Below, one piece after another: positions 1-11,679 of a stretch of 64,000 nt of DNA. The DNA is taken from NCBI GenBank assembly GCA_013339895.1, contig JABACO010000004.1, positions 3,378,688 through 3,442,687 on the forward strand, in the 5' to 3' direction. The notes beneath the pieces were generated by a model. The model worked only from the letters and a program-made list of their open reading frames with translations. It had not been told where the DNA came from and did no database searches. The first letter of the stretch is position 1, and the number at the start of each line of letters is the position of its first letter. The translations under genes and the position numbers were made by a program. The stretch is from Ephydatia muelleri. Taxonomy: Eukaryota; Porifera; Demospongiae; Spongillida; Spongillidae.

Positions 1-541
1 ACACAAGAGGTATATACCTAATTTAGGTTGACCAGTATCATTTATCGTGCAATTCCAGCTAGGATCGACCTAGCATAGTTCTCAGCTTCCAAAAAAGACC
101 CATCGGTAGCTAGGCGCTGGCGAGAAGTTCGGTCCGATGGACACTTACGCAGACTGCACTTAGGGTATTATGCATGAGAAAGAATTGCACGAGATGAGTA
201 CGGGCTTCGAGCAGTTATTGCGTTGTGCTCAAGACTGTACCTCTGTTTTGCAGCAAATTTCAGCCGTATTGGGAACGTTTTTACCGCCACCAAAAAACTA
301 TATCTTTGTATTTTAATACAATAAGTAGATAACTTTTACATACATAGTGGATGCCATAATTATTATTTATCATGGAAGCTGGTCAGTTCCCACACAAAAC
401 TACGTTATTGTCCTTGTGGAGAGCTCATCTGGGTGTCCTGATGGATGTGGCATTTGTACAGTGTACATGTAATTGTGTGCAATGTAAACTTGAATTGTAT
501 TCTTTTGTAATAAAAACACTCTCTGCGATTAGAAACAAGCT

Positions 542-659
542 AGGGTCTAATAAAAAGGGGAAAGGAAATAGTCCTATATATAGCACGCAGCTCATCAACG
601 TAATGTCAAACAATATAGCTATAGGACTATTATATTTTCACTTATTATTATTAGACCCT
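542..659. mobile_element. Small MITE-like inverted-repeat element (copy 1)
   Basis: A sequence of about 118 bp has imperfect terminal inverted repeats. It begins AGGGTCTAATAA and ends TTATTAGACCCT. Inside these, a second inverted pair (AATAGTCCTATA near 569 and its complement near 625) lets the whole segment fold back. It is AT-rich with no coding potential, which fits a miniature inverted-repeat element. No clear target-site duplication is visible, so the class is unknown. The duplicate lies at 54206-54323. Confidence 0.4.
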
Positions 660-966
660 TGTTTCCACACCCTATTGCCTTCAAGGCTATATACCACCAA
701 CTTTTCGTAGATGTTTATATTACTTGCTCTCATTATTGGTTAGGGCTAATGCTTGATCAATCCTGGTCCGCGCCTATCCTTAAACACAGAAAAAGAACTG
801 TACACGTTGTTATTTGTGTGTACAATTGTTTGTCTTTGTGCTGTATATTTGATTGAAAATAATCACTCACGTGATTTTTGGTCATACGCAAATCAACTGG
901 GTACCCAGACTATCAGAGAAGAAAGTTTACAATGACGTCCTCCTGGCAGCAAGTCCTTTAATATAT

Positions 967-967
<1 letters not shown>

Positions 968-1000
<33 letters not shown>
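968..1000. repeat. Poly-C tract (copy 1)
   Basis: Uninterrupted run of 33 C. In the second copy the tract (54632-54673) is longer and carries one A. Such tracts mutate quickly and are error-prone in sequencing, so the length difference is not informative about age. Confidence 0.95.
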
Positions 1001-1001
<1 letters not shown>

Positions 1002-1106
1002 TTACATAAGCTATTAATCGTTACGTGATGTAGAGCTGGTCTGGGCACTCGACTAGAAAGAGGAATTTTTAATTTTTCGGAGACATAACAAATTGGTCTG
1101 CCCATC

Positions 1107-1520
1107 ATGGAATTACTATGTCCTGAACTGATAGCACGAGTCAACTTTGATCCTTTCAGGAAAAATGAGTTACATCGCCCTTTTTCGTGGATACTTACTT
1201 TTAATCAAAAGCAAATGGTTGAACAAACGGTACAGTTGAAACTTAAGCCTGTTATCCTACAACAGCCTAGGAACGATCAGAATATTAATGATTTATCACC
1301 TAAATACAAAGGAGTGTGTGTGCAGTTTCCCACAATCGATCAAGCATTACTTGAAGAGGTGCAATTTTGCACTTTGACAACTAAGTCGAAAAAGGTGTTG
1401 TTCCTTGTACATGCTTCAAGATTTTCTCTGCAACATGAGCGTACATCGCTGTACCGTGAGTTGTTCACCAAGAAAAGTTTTATCACTACTTTGGGTGAAG
1501 GTGTATTTACAAAGAACTGA
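1107..1520 (+). CDS. Hypothetical protein, 137 aa (copy 1)
   Basis: Open frame of 137 codons from ATG at 1107 to TGA at 1520. I do not recognise the product. It is mixed alpha/beta-like, with no signal peptide, membrane segment or obvious motif. It is identical in the second copy (54780-55193) although neighbouring non-coding sequence has small differences; that is weak support for constraint because overall divergence is so low. It could be a single-exon gene, an exon of a longer gene continuing at 2039-2335 (98 codons, also conserved), or an unselected ORF. Confidence 0.3.
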   Translation: MELLCPELIARVNFDPFRKNELHRPFSWILTFNQKQMVEQTVQLKLKPVILQQPRNDQNINDLSPKYKGVCVQFPTIDQALLEEVQFCTLTTKSKKVLFLVHASRFSLQHERTSLYRELFTKKSFITTLGEGVFTKN

Positions 1521-2038
1521 ATATAATGTTTATAATCAGTTTCCTATTTTAAATTTATTTCATTTTTGAGCTATAGAGTACCTTATCTATTAGATACTTC
1601 GAGTACTTGAAAATAGTGGCACCACAATTTAATAAAGCTCTTTCATCATCAGTTTTAGTGCATGCATGCCCTGGTTCACAGAGATATGCATGCTTTCTGG
1701 CACATGCATTTTTAAGCGTAGAAACTGAAGATTAAAATACGTACTGCATCATTGGTCATAGTCTCATGGTGAGCTAAGTATGAATGTAACAATTGCAGTG
1801 TCAGTGTAATATGAATGTTAAAAAGTAATTGTTTCAGTATGCTCCCTTTGCCATGTTGCATTATTATTTGTTTTTACTTTCTGTGCAAAATGCTGAGTGA
1901 GTCTACAATGGACCCACAATCTAACATATTTGCAACATGGTAATTTAAAAGTTAATGCATTTTATAAGTAACGGACTTCTGCATAGAGCTCTGGTACACT
2001 ATTATAAAATTCATCTAGCATCAATTCAGCTGCAGTAA

Positions 2039-2335
2039 TTGGACCAGAATTTATTTTTGCTTGCAGGGGAATGTGCACAGCCCATACGAAAAGAGCAAAT
2101 GGAGATATCCTTGAAGAAGAGGAAGAGAATAATAAAGAAGCAAATTTCTTTAACTTGTACATGTATGCTTTCCAGTAATTCCTATGTGATATACTTCTGG
2201 GGAGATGAGTTACAGTATTTCATACCACCAGCAGATCTTCTTAACTCGGTTCCTATCGACTACATGCATCCAGACTTATTTGTGGTTCAATTCAAGCAAT
2301 CAGAGAAGTCCTTTTTATTTGAGATACATGGATGA
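2039..2335 (+). CDS. Hypothetical ORF/exon, 98 aa (copy 1)
   Basis: A 98-codon frame downstream of the 137-aa ORF on the same strand. The sequence just before 2069 (TTTATTTTTGCTTGCAG) resembles a 3' splice site, so the segment from about 2069 may be an exon of the gene starting at 1107. No family recognised. It is identical in copy 2 (55712-56008). The alternative is a chance ORF. Confidence 0.2.
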   Translation: MDQNLFLLAGECAQPIRKEQMEISLKKRKRIIKKQISLTCTCMLSSNSYVIYFWGDELQYFIPPADLLNSVPIDYMHPDLFVVQFKQSEKSFLFEIHG

Positions 2336-3078
2336 GTGCCCTTCCTCTTACTGCACAAAACACACACTAGACTTCGTAGACACAGTGTGGGTGCAAACCG
2401 TACCCACCTCACTATGACGCAACTTCGTACAGAGCCATTGTGAGAGCCGCATACTGCTTGTGAGCACAAAGGCACTGAATAGGGGCAAGAGAATAAGTGC
2501 TAATCAATCCAGAAGAAACCACACCCACTCCACTGTGACACAACATACATCGTCCACACAGCCAGTCATGCTGCAGGTGGACTCTTGTGAGAACAGCGCG
2601 CGCACTGCTTGTGACCACAAAGTCACTGAACAGGGGCACGAGACTGAATAAGTGCTAATCCAGAAGAAACCTCATCCACTTCACTGCGACACAACATTGT
2701 TCACTGGTGCTGTGTTTGGACTTTGGGATTAGTCTTCTACTACACATACAGGGCACTGAAACAAATACTGAAGAAATTTCAGACTCTCCTTACAGGGGCG
2801 GATCCAGGATTTCGGGAAGGGGGGTCTAATAACTATACTCACAAGTGGGGCTGGGTACGGGAAGGGGTGTGCCCCCTCCTGTGACAGCCAGGGGGTCTGG
2901 GGGAGCGCTGTAAGCTCCCCCAGTGGGGTCTGGGCCGCTTGTCTTACTTTTGCGCTTATCTAGCATGAAAATACACATACTTTTGACAAAGATATCAAAA
3001 CAACTTAATGTAATATGATTTATAAACATGAAACTACAAATTAGCAAAGGCAACAGTTATATGTACTAGTGTTCAACT

Positions 3079-5640
3079 CTAATCAACAAAAGGATTCATT
3101 AGTAGCATTCTACGAGGGTGGCGATGTGAAAACTCTTCCACTACTTCTTCAGGGTCGATATCCACTTCTCTATGGCATTTAAGCAGAGCTAGACTGTCTT
3201 CCCCCATAGTGCTTCGTACTGCAGTTTTAAGATGCCTTAGAAGGCTGATAGATCTTTCACATTCACAACTTGTCACAGGAAGTGTAGTAATGATGGCAAG
3301 GAGAGCATGAATGTTAGGATAAAAATCCTTATCAGTATGCCTTAGAACCTTCTCTGGAGTGTCCAACTCATTTGCTTCTGATGGCATTATAGTGCATTTT
3401 ATCTTCCACATGTCCATTCTGAGTCTAAGCCTCTGGAGAATGGAAGATCATCACCATAAAGCTTAAGTAGGTTAGAATAATCTGGTTCAGAGATGGTGGT
3501 ATTGGAATTTACAATTTCGGATGGCATCAGCTGAATGTATTCAACAATGATACTTATAGTTTCTTTATCAAACTGCATATCAAGTTCTGGTCCAACATAG
3601 GGATGGTAAGGATTCGTTTATAGTGGTCACTTATATTATCAGCTGGGGGATTGGCACGATGCAGTCGCACAGGTGATATTCGAGGGCATGACTCTGTTAC
3701 TCCAACACTTTACGGTATAGTTTTGCATGCAACCTGTCCACTTTAGATCGAGCTTCTTTAATAGCTGACTTTACAGCATCTACATCATTGTGTGCATGAT
3801 CTACATCAACATATCATCCTTGAAGCTTTACACTAAGTCCTTTTGTGTAAGATAAGACATTGTGACTTATAACTAAAGCAGCAACAAAAGAGAACTGAGA
3901 GATGGCAAGCAAGAAAGAATTTGCACATGACTCTCTGTTCCATTCTGATGCATGGCTTGATGCTATTTCTTCCATACAATATACACTTGGCATAAAAAGG
4001 TCTCAGAAAACTTCAAATACTTCATGGCATTCAACCCAACGTGTTCTACACATCTGCTTCATCTTTGACCTTTTTCTTCAGGAAGTAATTCTCCTATCCA
4101 TTTTTCTAATGCAAGTTGCCTTTTAGGCCAATTACCGAAGAACCATGACAAAGAATCAGCAGTCTGCATCATACTGTTGATCTCTTTAACACAACAAAAT
4201 TTCACTACACAGAGATTCAGATGGTGAGATGCACAATGTGTGTATACAGCTTTTGGGTATTTTGAAGTGATTCGAGCTGCTACACCCTTAAATAAGTCAG
4301 ACATTGCTCCAGCACCGTCATAAGCCTGTCCTTGAAGTAAGTGTGGCTGTAGCTGCAAGACAGCAAGGTTTGAGATATTTTCTGAATTTGCTTCACCAGT
4401 AACCCCTGACACACACTCATGAAAAGCAATGAACTTTTCCTGTGGCACACCTTCTTCAACATAACATATGCAAATTGAGAGCTGCTCATCAGTAGCCACA
4501 TCAGTAGCCACATCAGTAGCCTCATCTGCAATAAAATATTTAGCCTGCTGGACTTTAGCAAGGATTTTGTTTCGAACGATGTCTCCAAAAATCACAATAA
4601 GTTCATTCTGAACAGTCTTGCTGGCATTAGATGCACTATTCTTCAAGTGCTCCTCCAACACTCTATCTCCAGCCTGAATACGAAAATTGAGAAGAGCTAG
4701 AAAATTGCCATGGTTACCATTTGGAACATCCTGAACATCAGGGCAATCATTTCGATGACCTGTAAATGCAATACCCTGGCGTCCACAGAAAATGAATGTT
4801 TCAACAATTTTGAATCGATTTTCCTTCACACGTTGTGCCCTTTCTGCATTTATCTGGTTGTCGATTCTTAGTGCTTCACATTCCATTACAGAAATGAAAG
4901 TAGCAGCTTCTGTTACATGCCAATGGTGAAATCTCTTTCCTTTCTGGGTTTGATGAATAAAGTGCTCACTCTGCTTCTCACTTGGCTTTTTGAAATTTGT
5001 GAATGGTCTCACAACAAGGACCCCAAACTCATTCACTGAACACTCACACACTTCCCAAAAAACACACAGAACTTGCAATAACCACTATCTTGAGATTCAG
5101 AGTACACTAACCCATTATATTTGCTAAGCCACGAATTTCTCTTTTGCCCATTTATACTATGGCAAGGAAATTTGTAGCTTGCAGCTGGTATAAAGTGCTT
5201 CTTAAGCAGGACATACTATTCATTATCAGTTCATGTAGGTTACGTTCTGACTTTAGTTTTACTACCTTCTAAAATCTCCTGACGAAATAGCAGGGTGCAG
5301 TCGTCATTTTGTTTGTTCTCACATCTGATTTCAATCAGTATTTGTGTTGAAATACCAGCACTATTTTCAGGGATGAAAGTAACGATGTTTATTTAGCTTC
5401 CTGCATATCGTAGTTTGCAACAGCGTCTGATTCGATTGCTGCGTATAATACACCGCAGCTGCAGGCAGTGTTGCGCTTACTGTGACGGTATTACTGCCTG
5501 TCATCATGCTATCTTCGCGCCCAGTGTGCCCACTTTGACAACTGACTGTGTTGTGCAGGATTCTGATATCATAGTGTGCGGCACACTGACACAATTGTTT
5601 TCAGCCATGGTCAGTGGTGATGTTTTGTTTGAACTGCTAG
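3079..5640 (-). pseudogene. hAT transposase (TTF zinc finger / ZMYM1-like), broken (copy 1)
   Basis: Read from right to left: an N-terminal low-complexity Ser/Thr stretch (5367-5640); a TTF-type zinc-finger region around 5040-5220 (WLSKYNGLVYSES, then CKFCVFFGK); the DUF4371-like catalytic region in the 339-codon frame 4059-5078 (FIADEATDVATDEQLSIC, YDGAGAMS, HCASHHLNLCVV); a linker at about 3600-4058; and the C-terminal hAT dimerisation region 3079-3417 with LPVTSCECERSISLLRHLKT. The reading frame is broken near 5060, by a stop near 3811, and near 3417, so it cannot encode an intact transposase. Both duplicate copies share most lesions. Family assignment is strong; activity is very unlikely. 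Confidence 0.85.
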
Positions 5641-6504
5641 CCTGAGCCACGTCTGTGCCCTCTGTGGGTATCGTGGAGCCTCTAGCGTTAACACTGCGTC
5701 CGCGAGTAAAGTGGATTCGAAACTAAAAAACTTAAAGATCCGCTAGCAACAGAATCACAGGTACTAGTTGTAAAATAAGTCGAGTAAACTTTTACACTAT
5801 GCTCGCATTATAATTTATAAGAGCTGCAACTATCACAGTTTTGATGCACGCACTTTAAATAAACTAGTTCGGTACTACGCTTATCATTTTATCATTTTAT
5901 CATTTCACACCCCTTCCCTTTTTGACTGTAAATTCATAAGCTTTCATAAGCCATCTATACTAATGCAGCTCTTAATTGGTTTCCTTGAAAATAAAAATTA
6001 CGTGTGCATGCAGACTCGCAAAGCAGCGTGCAAAGCAGCAAAGTTAAACCGCATGCGGTAAATGTATAACGTTCTATATAGACACGGTACAACACACGCA
6101 CACAGTAAATGAAATACATTGCATATGATTGAAAAAGCATTCAGAAGTTCAACTTTAAGTATATCGCCGCATTTGTAGCATCCAGTAAGTTGAATGATCT
6201 CTCACAAAATGCATCCAATGTTGTCTCAAGAGTTGTACTTCTACATTCCTGTATTTGAAAAGAAAAATACTCATCAGCGGATCTTTTTTACTTCCCCTCA
6301 AAAACGGCCTAAATTTACCCACTTTACTCGCGGACGCGATGTTAAATCTATGGAGCAATAGTTATTGAGTATACGATCGCCTTAAATTAATAGAACAGAA
6401 AACTTGCTGCAGAGTGTACTTACCAATTCAAACCAAAAAACTGAGTCATATCCAACTCATGTTTCCATGCTTTAGTTGGAACACAGCCGTCGCTACCTCG
6501 CATA

Positions 6505-6596
6505 GTGCTCTTTGAACGCTTCATATTGGAACGTGTCAATTAATTAATTATTCGTAATTAATTGACACGTTCCAATATGAAGCGTTCAAAGAGCAC
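6505..6596. repeat. Perfect 42-bp inverted repeat with 8-nt loop (copy 1)
   Basis: Left arm 6505-6546 and right arm 6555-6596 are exact reverse complements, starting GTGCTCTTTGAACGCTTC on each strand and meeting at an AT-rich loop. It would form a long cruciform or hairpin. It lies at the right end of the hAT element and is preserved in copy 2 (60188-60279), even though the flanking base at 6497 differs. Confidence 0.95.
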
Positions 6597-6659
6597 AACG
6601 CTAATTATTCATAGCTGGTCGGGGGATGAGGTAGACACCCCCCCTCTCGGATACGCCTG

Positions 6660-7730
6660 CCTTAGCAATTCCTGGCAAACGTTCGTTAATTTCCCGCGCA
6701 CGCGTCCATTGAAATGTATGGAGGAAGTTTCACTTTGATCACCATAAATCAGGGAGAGCCGATAGTTCAGGTCTACAGACGTCCCATCATAATCTATCAC
6801 TCTGCAGCTGCCTGGCTGATGTAATTTTTAGCATAAGAATTAGTACTTCAATAAGCGTTTTATAATGATTTTTTTAACCGCGTGACAAAAGTTCTGCAGC
6901 TAGCTATATAGCTGCGTTGGACGTAACGAACTCAGACACGATCGATCACACGCAACTCTGGTATGTCCTCTGACTTGTTTGGGTAGGAACTAGGAACGCA
7001 TGTTTGTGGATCGATACGTATAAACTCGGAGTTTTGACTTGATTGAGTTAGACTACTTAAAGTTTATTCTCTATGAGTTAGGTCTACCCTATATGTACAT
7101 TGTACTGCTTTTGTTGGTTTTCAGCAAAAGGTGCAAAACTAAGGCATCACACTATGCATGAGGCTAATTATGTAAGTGGAGGCTGTTTTAAGTAAGTCTA
7201 CATCTAAACCACTAATCTTATGGCCACGTGCTGGAGATATACGAGTATGATAGCTGGTACGTTTATTGATAAGTTACATTGCTAATATTTGGGTTGGTGT
7301 TCGACATTTTGGATACAATGTGTAGGAAGGTATGACGCAGCCACAGTACGACGTATTATTACTTAAAGGCATATTTGTTTCTGTTGGAACTTTTACTTAC
7401 GCGAGCGTGCATGTCCACATTTGTACGTGCCGTCATTCTAGAATTTGAAACGCACGAACTGTCGCAGGATAAATTAGGTAGTGATCGGCATGCGCGATAG
7501 TGTAGGTAGTGTTCGGCATCCATGTGTTATTATTTCAAGGGAACGTAGGTGCTTTAACCTATACATACTGCGTCCTAAGACAACCCAGAAGGATGGTTTT
7601 TAGCCTGTTTTGAAATATTGAAATGTCTTCTTTGAGGCTCTGTATTGTGTTGAAAGTGCGGTTTCCGATCACTCCCTACTGCCGACCATACCTCACATTA
7701 CCCTACACGACAGAGACGAACAATTGAATG
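6660..7730. other. Non-coding stretch between hAT element and tandem repeat (copy 1)
   Basis: About 1 kb without a supported gene. It contains short direct repeats such as TAGGTAGTG..CGGCATGCGCGATAG / TAGGTAGTGTTCGGCATCC (about 7470-7520). In copy 2 the matching region has a 101-bp tandem duplication. No RNA gene or element recognised. Confidence 0.6.
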
Positions 7731-8468
7731 TGGTTCCCATCAAAGGTGAGATAATACAGTGTTCTGAACTGCCTAGTTTAACAGTGAGGGAGTGCGTTTG
7801 CTGAAGGCTCTCAGTTGCTGTTTGAAGAGACGCTGGGGTGGGGAGGAGGAGAGAGGAAGGAGTTAATAAAGGAGGAAGAGGTTTGAGGTTGAGTCCTGTC
7901 TTGTGCCAAAGAGACCATATGAAAGCAAAGCAGCAGGAACCAACCCTCCAGTTTGGGACACTGTAGAAATACATTCCTCCTTGTTTCAGGTGAGGATCTG
8001 ATGATATGTGTGACCTGCCGTGTAGGAATGAAATACTTATTGCTTGCAGTGGGTATGACTAACAACATGTTTTATGCTCGCTTGCTTAACCGTGTGTGTG
8101 TGTGTGTGTGTGTACTACTCCACGAATATGACTATATAGGTACCATTGGATGTAACTGGGGTTGCTTGAATGTGATTCCCCATCAAAGGTGAGGGAATAC
8201 AGTGTTCGGAACTGCCTAGTTTAACAGCGAGAGATTGTGTCAACTGAAGGCTCTCAGTTGCTGTTTGAAGATGCCAGGGTGGGGAGGAGGAGAGAGGAAG
8301 GAGTTAAGGAGGAAGAGCTTTGAGGCTGAGTCCTGTCTTGCGCCAAAGAGGCCGTATGAAAGCAAAGCAGCAGGAACCAACCGCCCAGTTTGGGACATTC
8401 TAGAAATACATTCCTCCTTGCTTCACTTGAGGATCTGATGATATGTGTGACCTGCGTGTAGGAATGTA
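7730..8468. repeat. Tandem duplication, about 440-bp period (copy 1)
   Basis: Segment 7730-8033 (from TGTGGTTCCCATCAAAGGTG) recurs at about 8168-8468 (TGTGATTCCCCATCAAAGG) with roughly 90% identity by eye. It includes a purine-rich GGGGAGGAGGAGAGAGGAAG core and ends with GAGGATCTGATGATATGTGTG. The spacer holds a short (GT)n run. Each unit has a GGTGAG or AGGTGA donor-like sequence, so the units might be duplicated exons, but no protein family is recognisable. Confidence 0.85.
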
Positions 8469-8469
8469 A

Positions 8470-9570
8470 TACATGCAGTTATTGCTAGCAGTGGGTGTGA
8501 TCAGCGATGCATGGCTCGTGAGCAGTGAGGTGCCTATTCTTTGTTGTGTGAAATGCATTAGTTTTGTTGGACAATACTACAAGCCATACTACATGCACTA
8601 CCCAAGCGCAACACGTGAGTTGAAGGGGGGTGTATTGGACGTTACAAAACTCCAGAGGATTTGTACCGACCAGTGTCATCTCCGCTGAGCCCACCTACTC
8701 CGCTGAGTCCACCAGGTAGATATTTGCCACTGTGGCTGCTCTGTGATACGCGCATTACTCCCGTACATGTTAATTAGTACAGCAGACGAATCAGACGAAG
8801 AGACAGAAGCCGCAATTCCAGAGGAAGCAGCTGAAGGTAACCATGATGCCCTGCTGCGTCCTGTACTTGTACGTACACGTGACAACATGCAGGGACTTTA
8901 GTTACAATGAATTTGAATCAGAGTCCACGGACGACGACGGAGAAACTAAAACCATGTACCCGCGACTGTCCATAACGGTAATTATCAGAGTCCAACCCGC
9001 GCCAGTTAATAACTCCGGATCCGACTGTTACAAGGTCAAAGAGGACGTAGGATACCACTACATCAAACCGAACAGGTCTAAGCCACGTACTGTGTATATG
9101 TTAGATTCTTATTACGCCACAACTTGTGGATATGTGCATGCTTTGTATGAGGGAGGAGAGCTCATGTTTCCTATTTGCGCGCTTTCGACCCGCAACTTAT
9201 AGAATTAGACCTGTTAATATGTAGGGTGCTCTCAGACAAGCACGTCTGCACACAGTCGTACCCTTTGTGTGTTGTAACCAGAAGATTCCTGATGGAACAT
9301 ATACAGCATTGATTGGATAGACATGCCCACCAATCTCTTATTTGACGACAATGGCATCAAAGACACTCTTCACATGCAGACTACCCCACAAATCATTAAT
9401 GACAAGGTACATGTATGTATCTCAGTACACGTGTGTATTTCAATTACTGTACACTGTTCTGATTCTTGTCTGCGACATACTCTGCAATCTATATACCACA
9501 GTCCTGACGTGCACGTGTTAGAGGAGGACACTATTCACTCTGGAGTCAACTTGGTTCCTACGTACTACCA
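8470..9570 (+). other. Possible exon remnants of an unrecognised gene (copy 1)
   Basis: Acidic coding-like stretches flanked by splice-like signals: after TTAATTAG at 8778 the frame reads ADESDEETEAAIPEEAAEG and ends at GGTAACC. After TTTAG at 8901 the frame reads YNEFESESTDDDGETK and ends at a CGGTAATT donor-like site. Copy 2 has lost about 35 nt of what would be the following intron or exon (near 62797). No family recognised; it could be a decayed multi-exon gene. Confidence 0.25.
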
Positions 9571-9599
9571 CCTTAGGGATGTACACGAGACCTGCGGAA

Positions 9600-11413
9600 T
9601 ACGAAAGCTTCTCACAGGTGAGAGGATGCTGGTCCACTTTGATCCCTCAAAGAAAATTGCCCTCTCGTGTGATGCCTCTCCTTATGGAATCGGAGTATAG
9701 TGTTATCACACTTGCAGGCCAGGAAGATGGGTCAGACAGACCAATAGCGTATGCATCACGGTCTTTGGCACCTGCAGAGAAGAACTATTCACAAATAGGA
9801 AAGGAAGGTTTGGCTGTAGTATGGAGTGTTAAGAAGTTTCACCAGTTCCTCTTTGGTAGACAGTTTGTTGTGTACTCAGATCACAAACCACTCCAGTTTC
9901 TCTTCAGTGAGACAAAACCAGTGCCAACGATGGCCTCTTCCAGGATACAAAGATGGGCACTAACTCTGAGTGCGTATAACTACCAGATGGTGTTCAGACC
10001 AGGCAAAAATCAAGGCAATGCTGATGGGCTAAGCAGATTGCCTTTGGCAGAGGCCCCTGAAGAGGTCCCTACACCTGCATGGGGATACAATACTCATGCT
10101 GCTACATCTATTCGACGTTGGACAGACAAAGACCTGGTGCTCTCGATGGTCAGGAGAATGGTGCTTCATGGCTGGAGAACACAGTCAAACGAACAATTCA
10201 AGCCTTACGAATGCAGGAAAAGTGAACTTAGTGTGGAAGATGGTTGTATCCTTTGGGGAAGTCGTGTAGTGGTACCTCCACCTGGAAGGGTATCAATAAT
10301 CAAGATTCTACACAATGGCCATCCAGGGGTATCTCGAATGAAATCTCTGGCCAGGAGTGTGGTGTGGTGGCCAGGACTTGACGCTGAACTCGAAGCAAAG
10401 GTGAAATCATGTGAGGCTTGCCAAGTAAATAGTAGGTCCCCACCTAAGTCCCACTGCATCCTTGGGAGTGGCCTACAAAACCCTGGTCTCGCATTCATGT
10501 GGACTTTTGTGGCCCTTTTCTGGGTAAAATCATTTTTGTCATGGTGGATGCTCACTCCAAATGGTTGGAGGCTGCTGTTGTTTCCTCCACATCTTCCCAG
10601 CAGGCCATACGAGTGCTCCGACAAGTATTTTCATGTCATGGTCTCCCAGAGGTGTTGGTGTCTGACAATGGCACGGCCTTCACCAGTACTGAGTTCCAAA
10701 CCTTTGTTCAATGTAATGGATTCAGACACATTAGAAGTGCTCCCTACCACCCAGCCACTAATGGATTGGCTGAACGAGCAGTGCAAACTGTGAAAAATGC
10801 CTTAAGGAAGACATCAGGGAATATTGACGCATGCTTATCTTGGTTCCTTTTCCAGTACAGGTTAACACCCCATTCTACTGCTGAGCTGTTGTTGGGGAGG
10901 AAACCGCGCTCGCACTTGGATTTCATTTTCCCATCTGTGGAACGCCACGTGACTAAAAATCAAGAAAGACAGAAGGAGAATCATGACATGCACACAAGAC
11001 AACGCTCATTTCAGGTGGGTGAAGAAGTGTATGTCCTAAACCACAGAGGGATGCCAAAATGGATACCAGGAAAAGTTACTGCTGTACTGGGTCCATTGAC
11101 ACTGATTGTAACGTTGGATGATGGCACAGAAACCCGTTATCATGTTGACCATGTCAAAGAGCGGATTACCGGGGGTAAGATGGACTCTGGAACATTTCAG
11201 CAGCTAGAATTGGACCCTCTGCCAACCATTGTCACAATGGCAGACAGACAAGCTGAATTACCGCAGGCACCAGCCCCTCCCATCGCAGAAGTCGAGCCGG
11301 ATCCTGACCCTTTAGAAGAAGAGGCTCCTCCAGTGGCCGAACTTGAAGCTGTCCCTCTTCTGCCCAGACGCTCTACTCGTCCTCACCGACCCCAGGAGCG
11401 TTATGGCTTATGA
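9600..11413 (+). pseudogene. Ty3/gypsy RNase H-integrase polyprotein fragment
   Basis: RNase H features in order: HFDPSKKIALSCDASPYGIG (9643-9697), IGKEGLAVVW, YSDHKPLQFL. Then an integrase zinc-binding region with HNGHPGVSRMK and CEACQ (10310-10425), and the integrase core with DFCGPFLGK, VSDNGTAF and GLAERAVQTVK supplying the three acidic residues. A C-terminal region with a Pro/Glu-rich tail follows, ending RYGL. Frame breaks occur at about 9700 (GIGV then stop) and about 10450-10500, so it is not functional. The first break is shared by both duplication copies. Confidence 0.92.
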
Positions 11414-11422
11414 GGGGAGAAG

Positions 11423-11679
11423 TGTAGTAATTGTAATTGATTATTAACAGCAGACTATGGGGCTGCAATAGAACCTTCTAGACTAACAGGCACATGAGGC
11501 AGACTCTTTTAAGCGCTGGAATTGTAAGTACGAGTCAGTTGGCAACCCGGAGTTAGATAGCTGGACTATTGAGGTTCTACCGGTCACTCCCTCTCTTCTG
11601 GACTTGGCCATTCCGCGTATGGTGTTGTATATGCTGTACTGCATAACTGTTGTGTGTGTTTACAAGTCGAGATATTACA
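11423..11679 (+). repeat. Putative 3' LTR of the truncated gypsy relic
   Basis: The start is set by TG immediately after the purine tract that follows the polyprotein stop. The end is set at the last CA before unrelated sequence (TGTAG..TTACA, 257 bp). No matching 5' LTR is in the window, so the boundaries are inferred from structure only. Confidence 0.45.

Larger units (their letters stand above)
2793..6659 (-). mobile_element. hAT-type DNA transposon, decayed (copy 1)
   Basis: The element carries a TTF-zinc-finger/hAT transposase on the minus strand (3079 to about 5640). The left end starts CAGGGGCGGATCCAG, a typical hAT-like terminus. The right end, read inward on the minus strand, is CA(GT)GGCGTATCCGAG followed by a G run, so the termini match imperfectly as inverted repeats. 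The five bases CCTTA lie directly outside both ends. Canonical hAT insertions give 8-bp duplications, so this 5-bp match is suggestive rather than decisive. Copy 1 has lost two bases at the right tip relative to copy 2. A 42-bp perfect palindrome (6505-6596) lies just inside the right end. Confidence 0.65.
1..10240. repeat. Copy 1 of a >10-kb direct duplication
   Basis: Positions 1 to about 10240 match 53665-64000 in the same orientation (offset about 53664 at the start, drifting through indels). Long stretches are base-for-base identical, for example the whole 137-codon ORF at 1107-1520. Visible differences are poly-C length, a 9-nt insertion in the hAT transposase of copy 2, a 2-nt difference near 5518, a 101-bp tandem duplication only in copy 2, and a deletion of about 35 nt in copy 2 near 62797. 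Neither outer boundary can be placed: copy 1 starts at the window edge and copy 2 runs off the right edge. Confidence 0.97.
9600..11679 (+). mobile_element. 5'-truncated Ty3/gypsy retrotransposon with putative 3' LTR
   Basis: Homology begins abruptly in the RT/RNase H tether (around 9600) and runs through RNase H and integrase to 11413. It is followed by a purine-rich tract (GAGGGGAGAAG, 11412-11422) and a putative 3' LTR 11423-11679 beginning TGTAG and ending TTACA. Gag, protease and RT are absent. The same relic, up to the window edge, follows in the second duplication copy (63360-64000). Confidence 0.8.

Noticed and set aside
372..710. 112-codon ORF (also 54036-54374)
   Set aside because: It overlaps the MITE-like inverted repeat and has no recognisable domain. 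It is conserved only as part of the large duplication.
2283..2300. tRNA-like B box (GTTCAATTC)
   Set aside because: No A box, acceptor stem or cloverleaf could be built around it. No tRNA or rRNA gene was found anywhere in the window.
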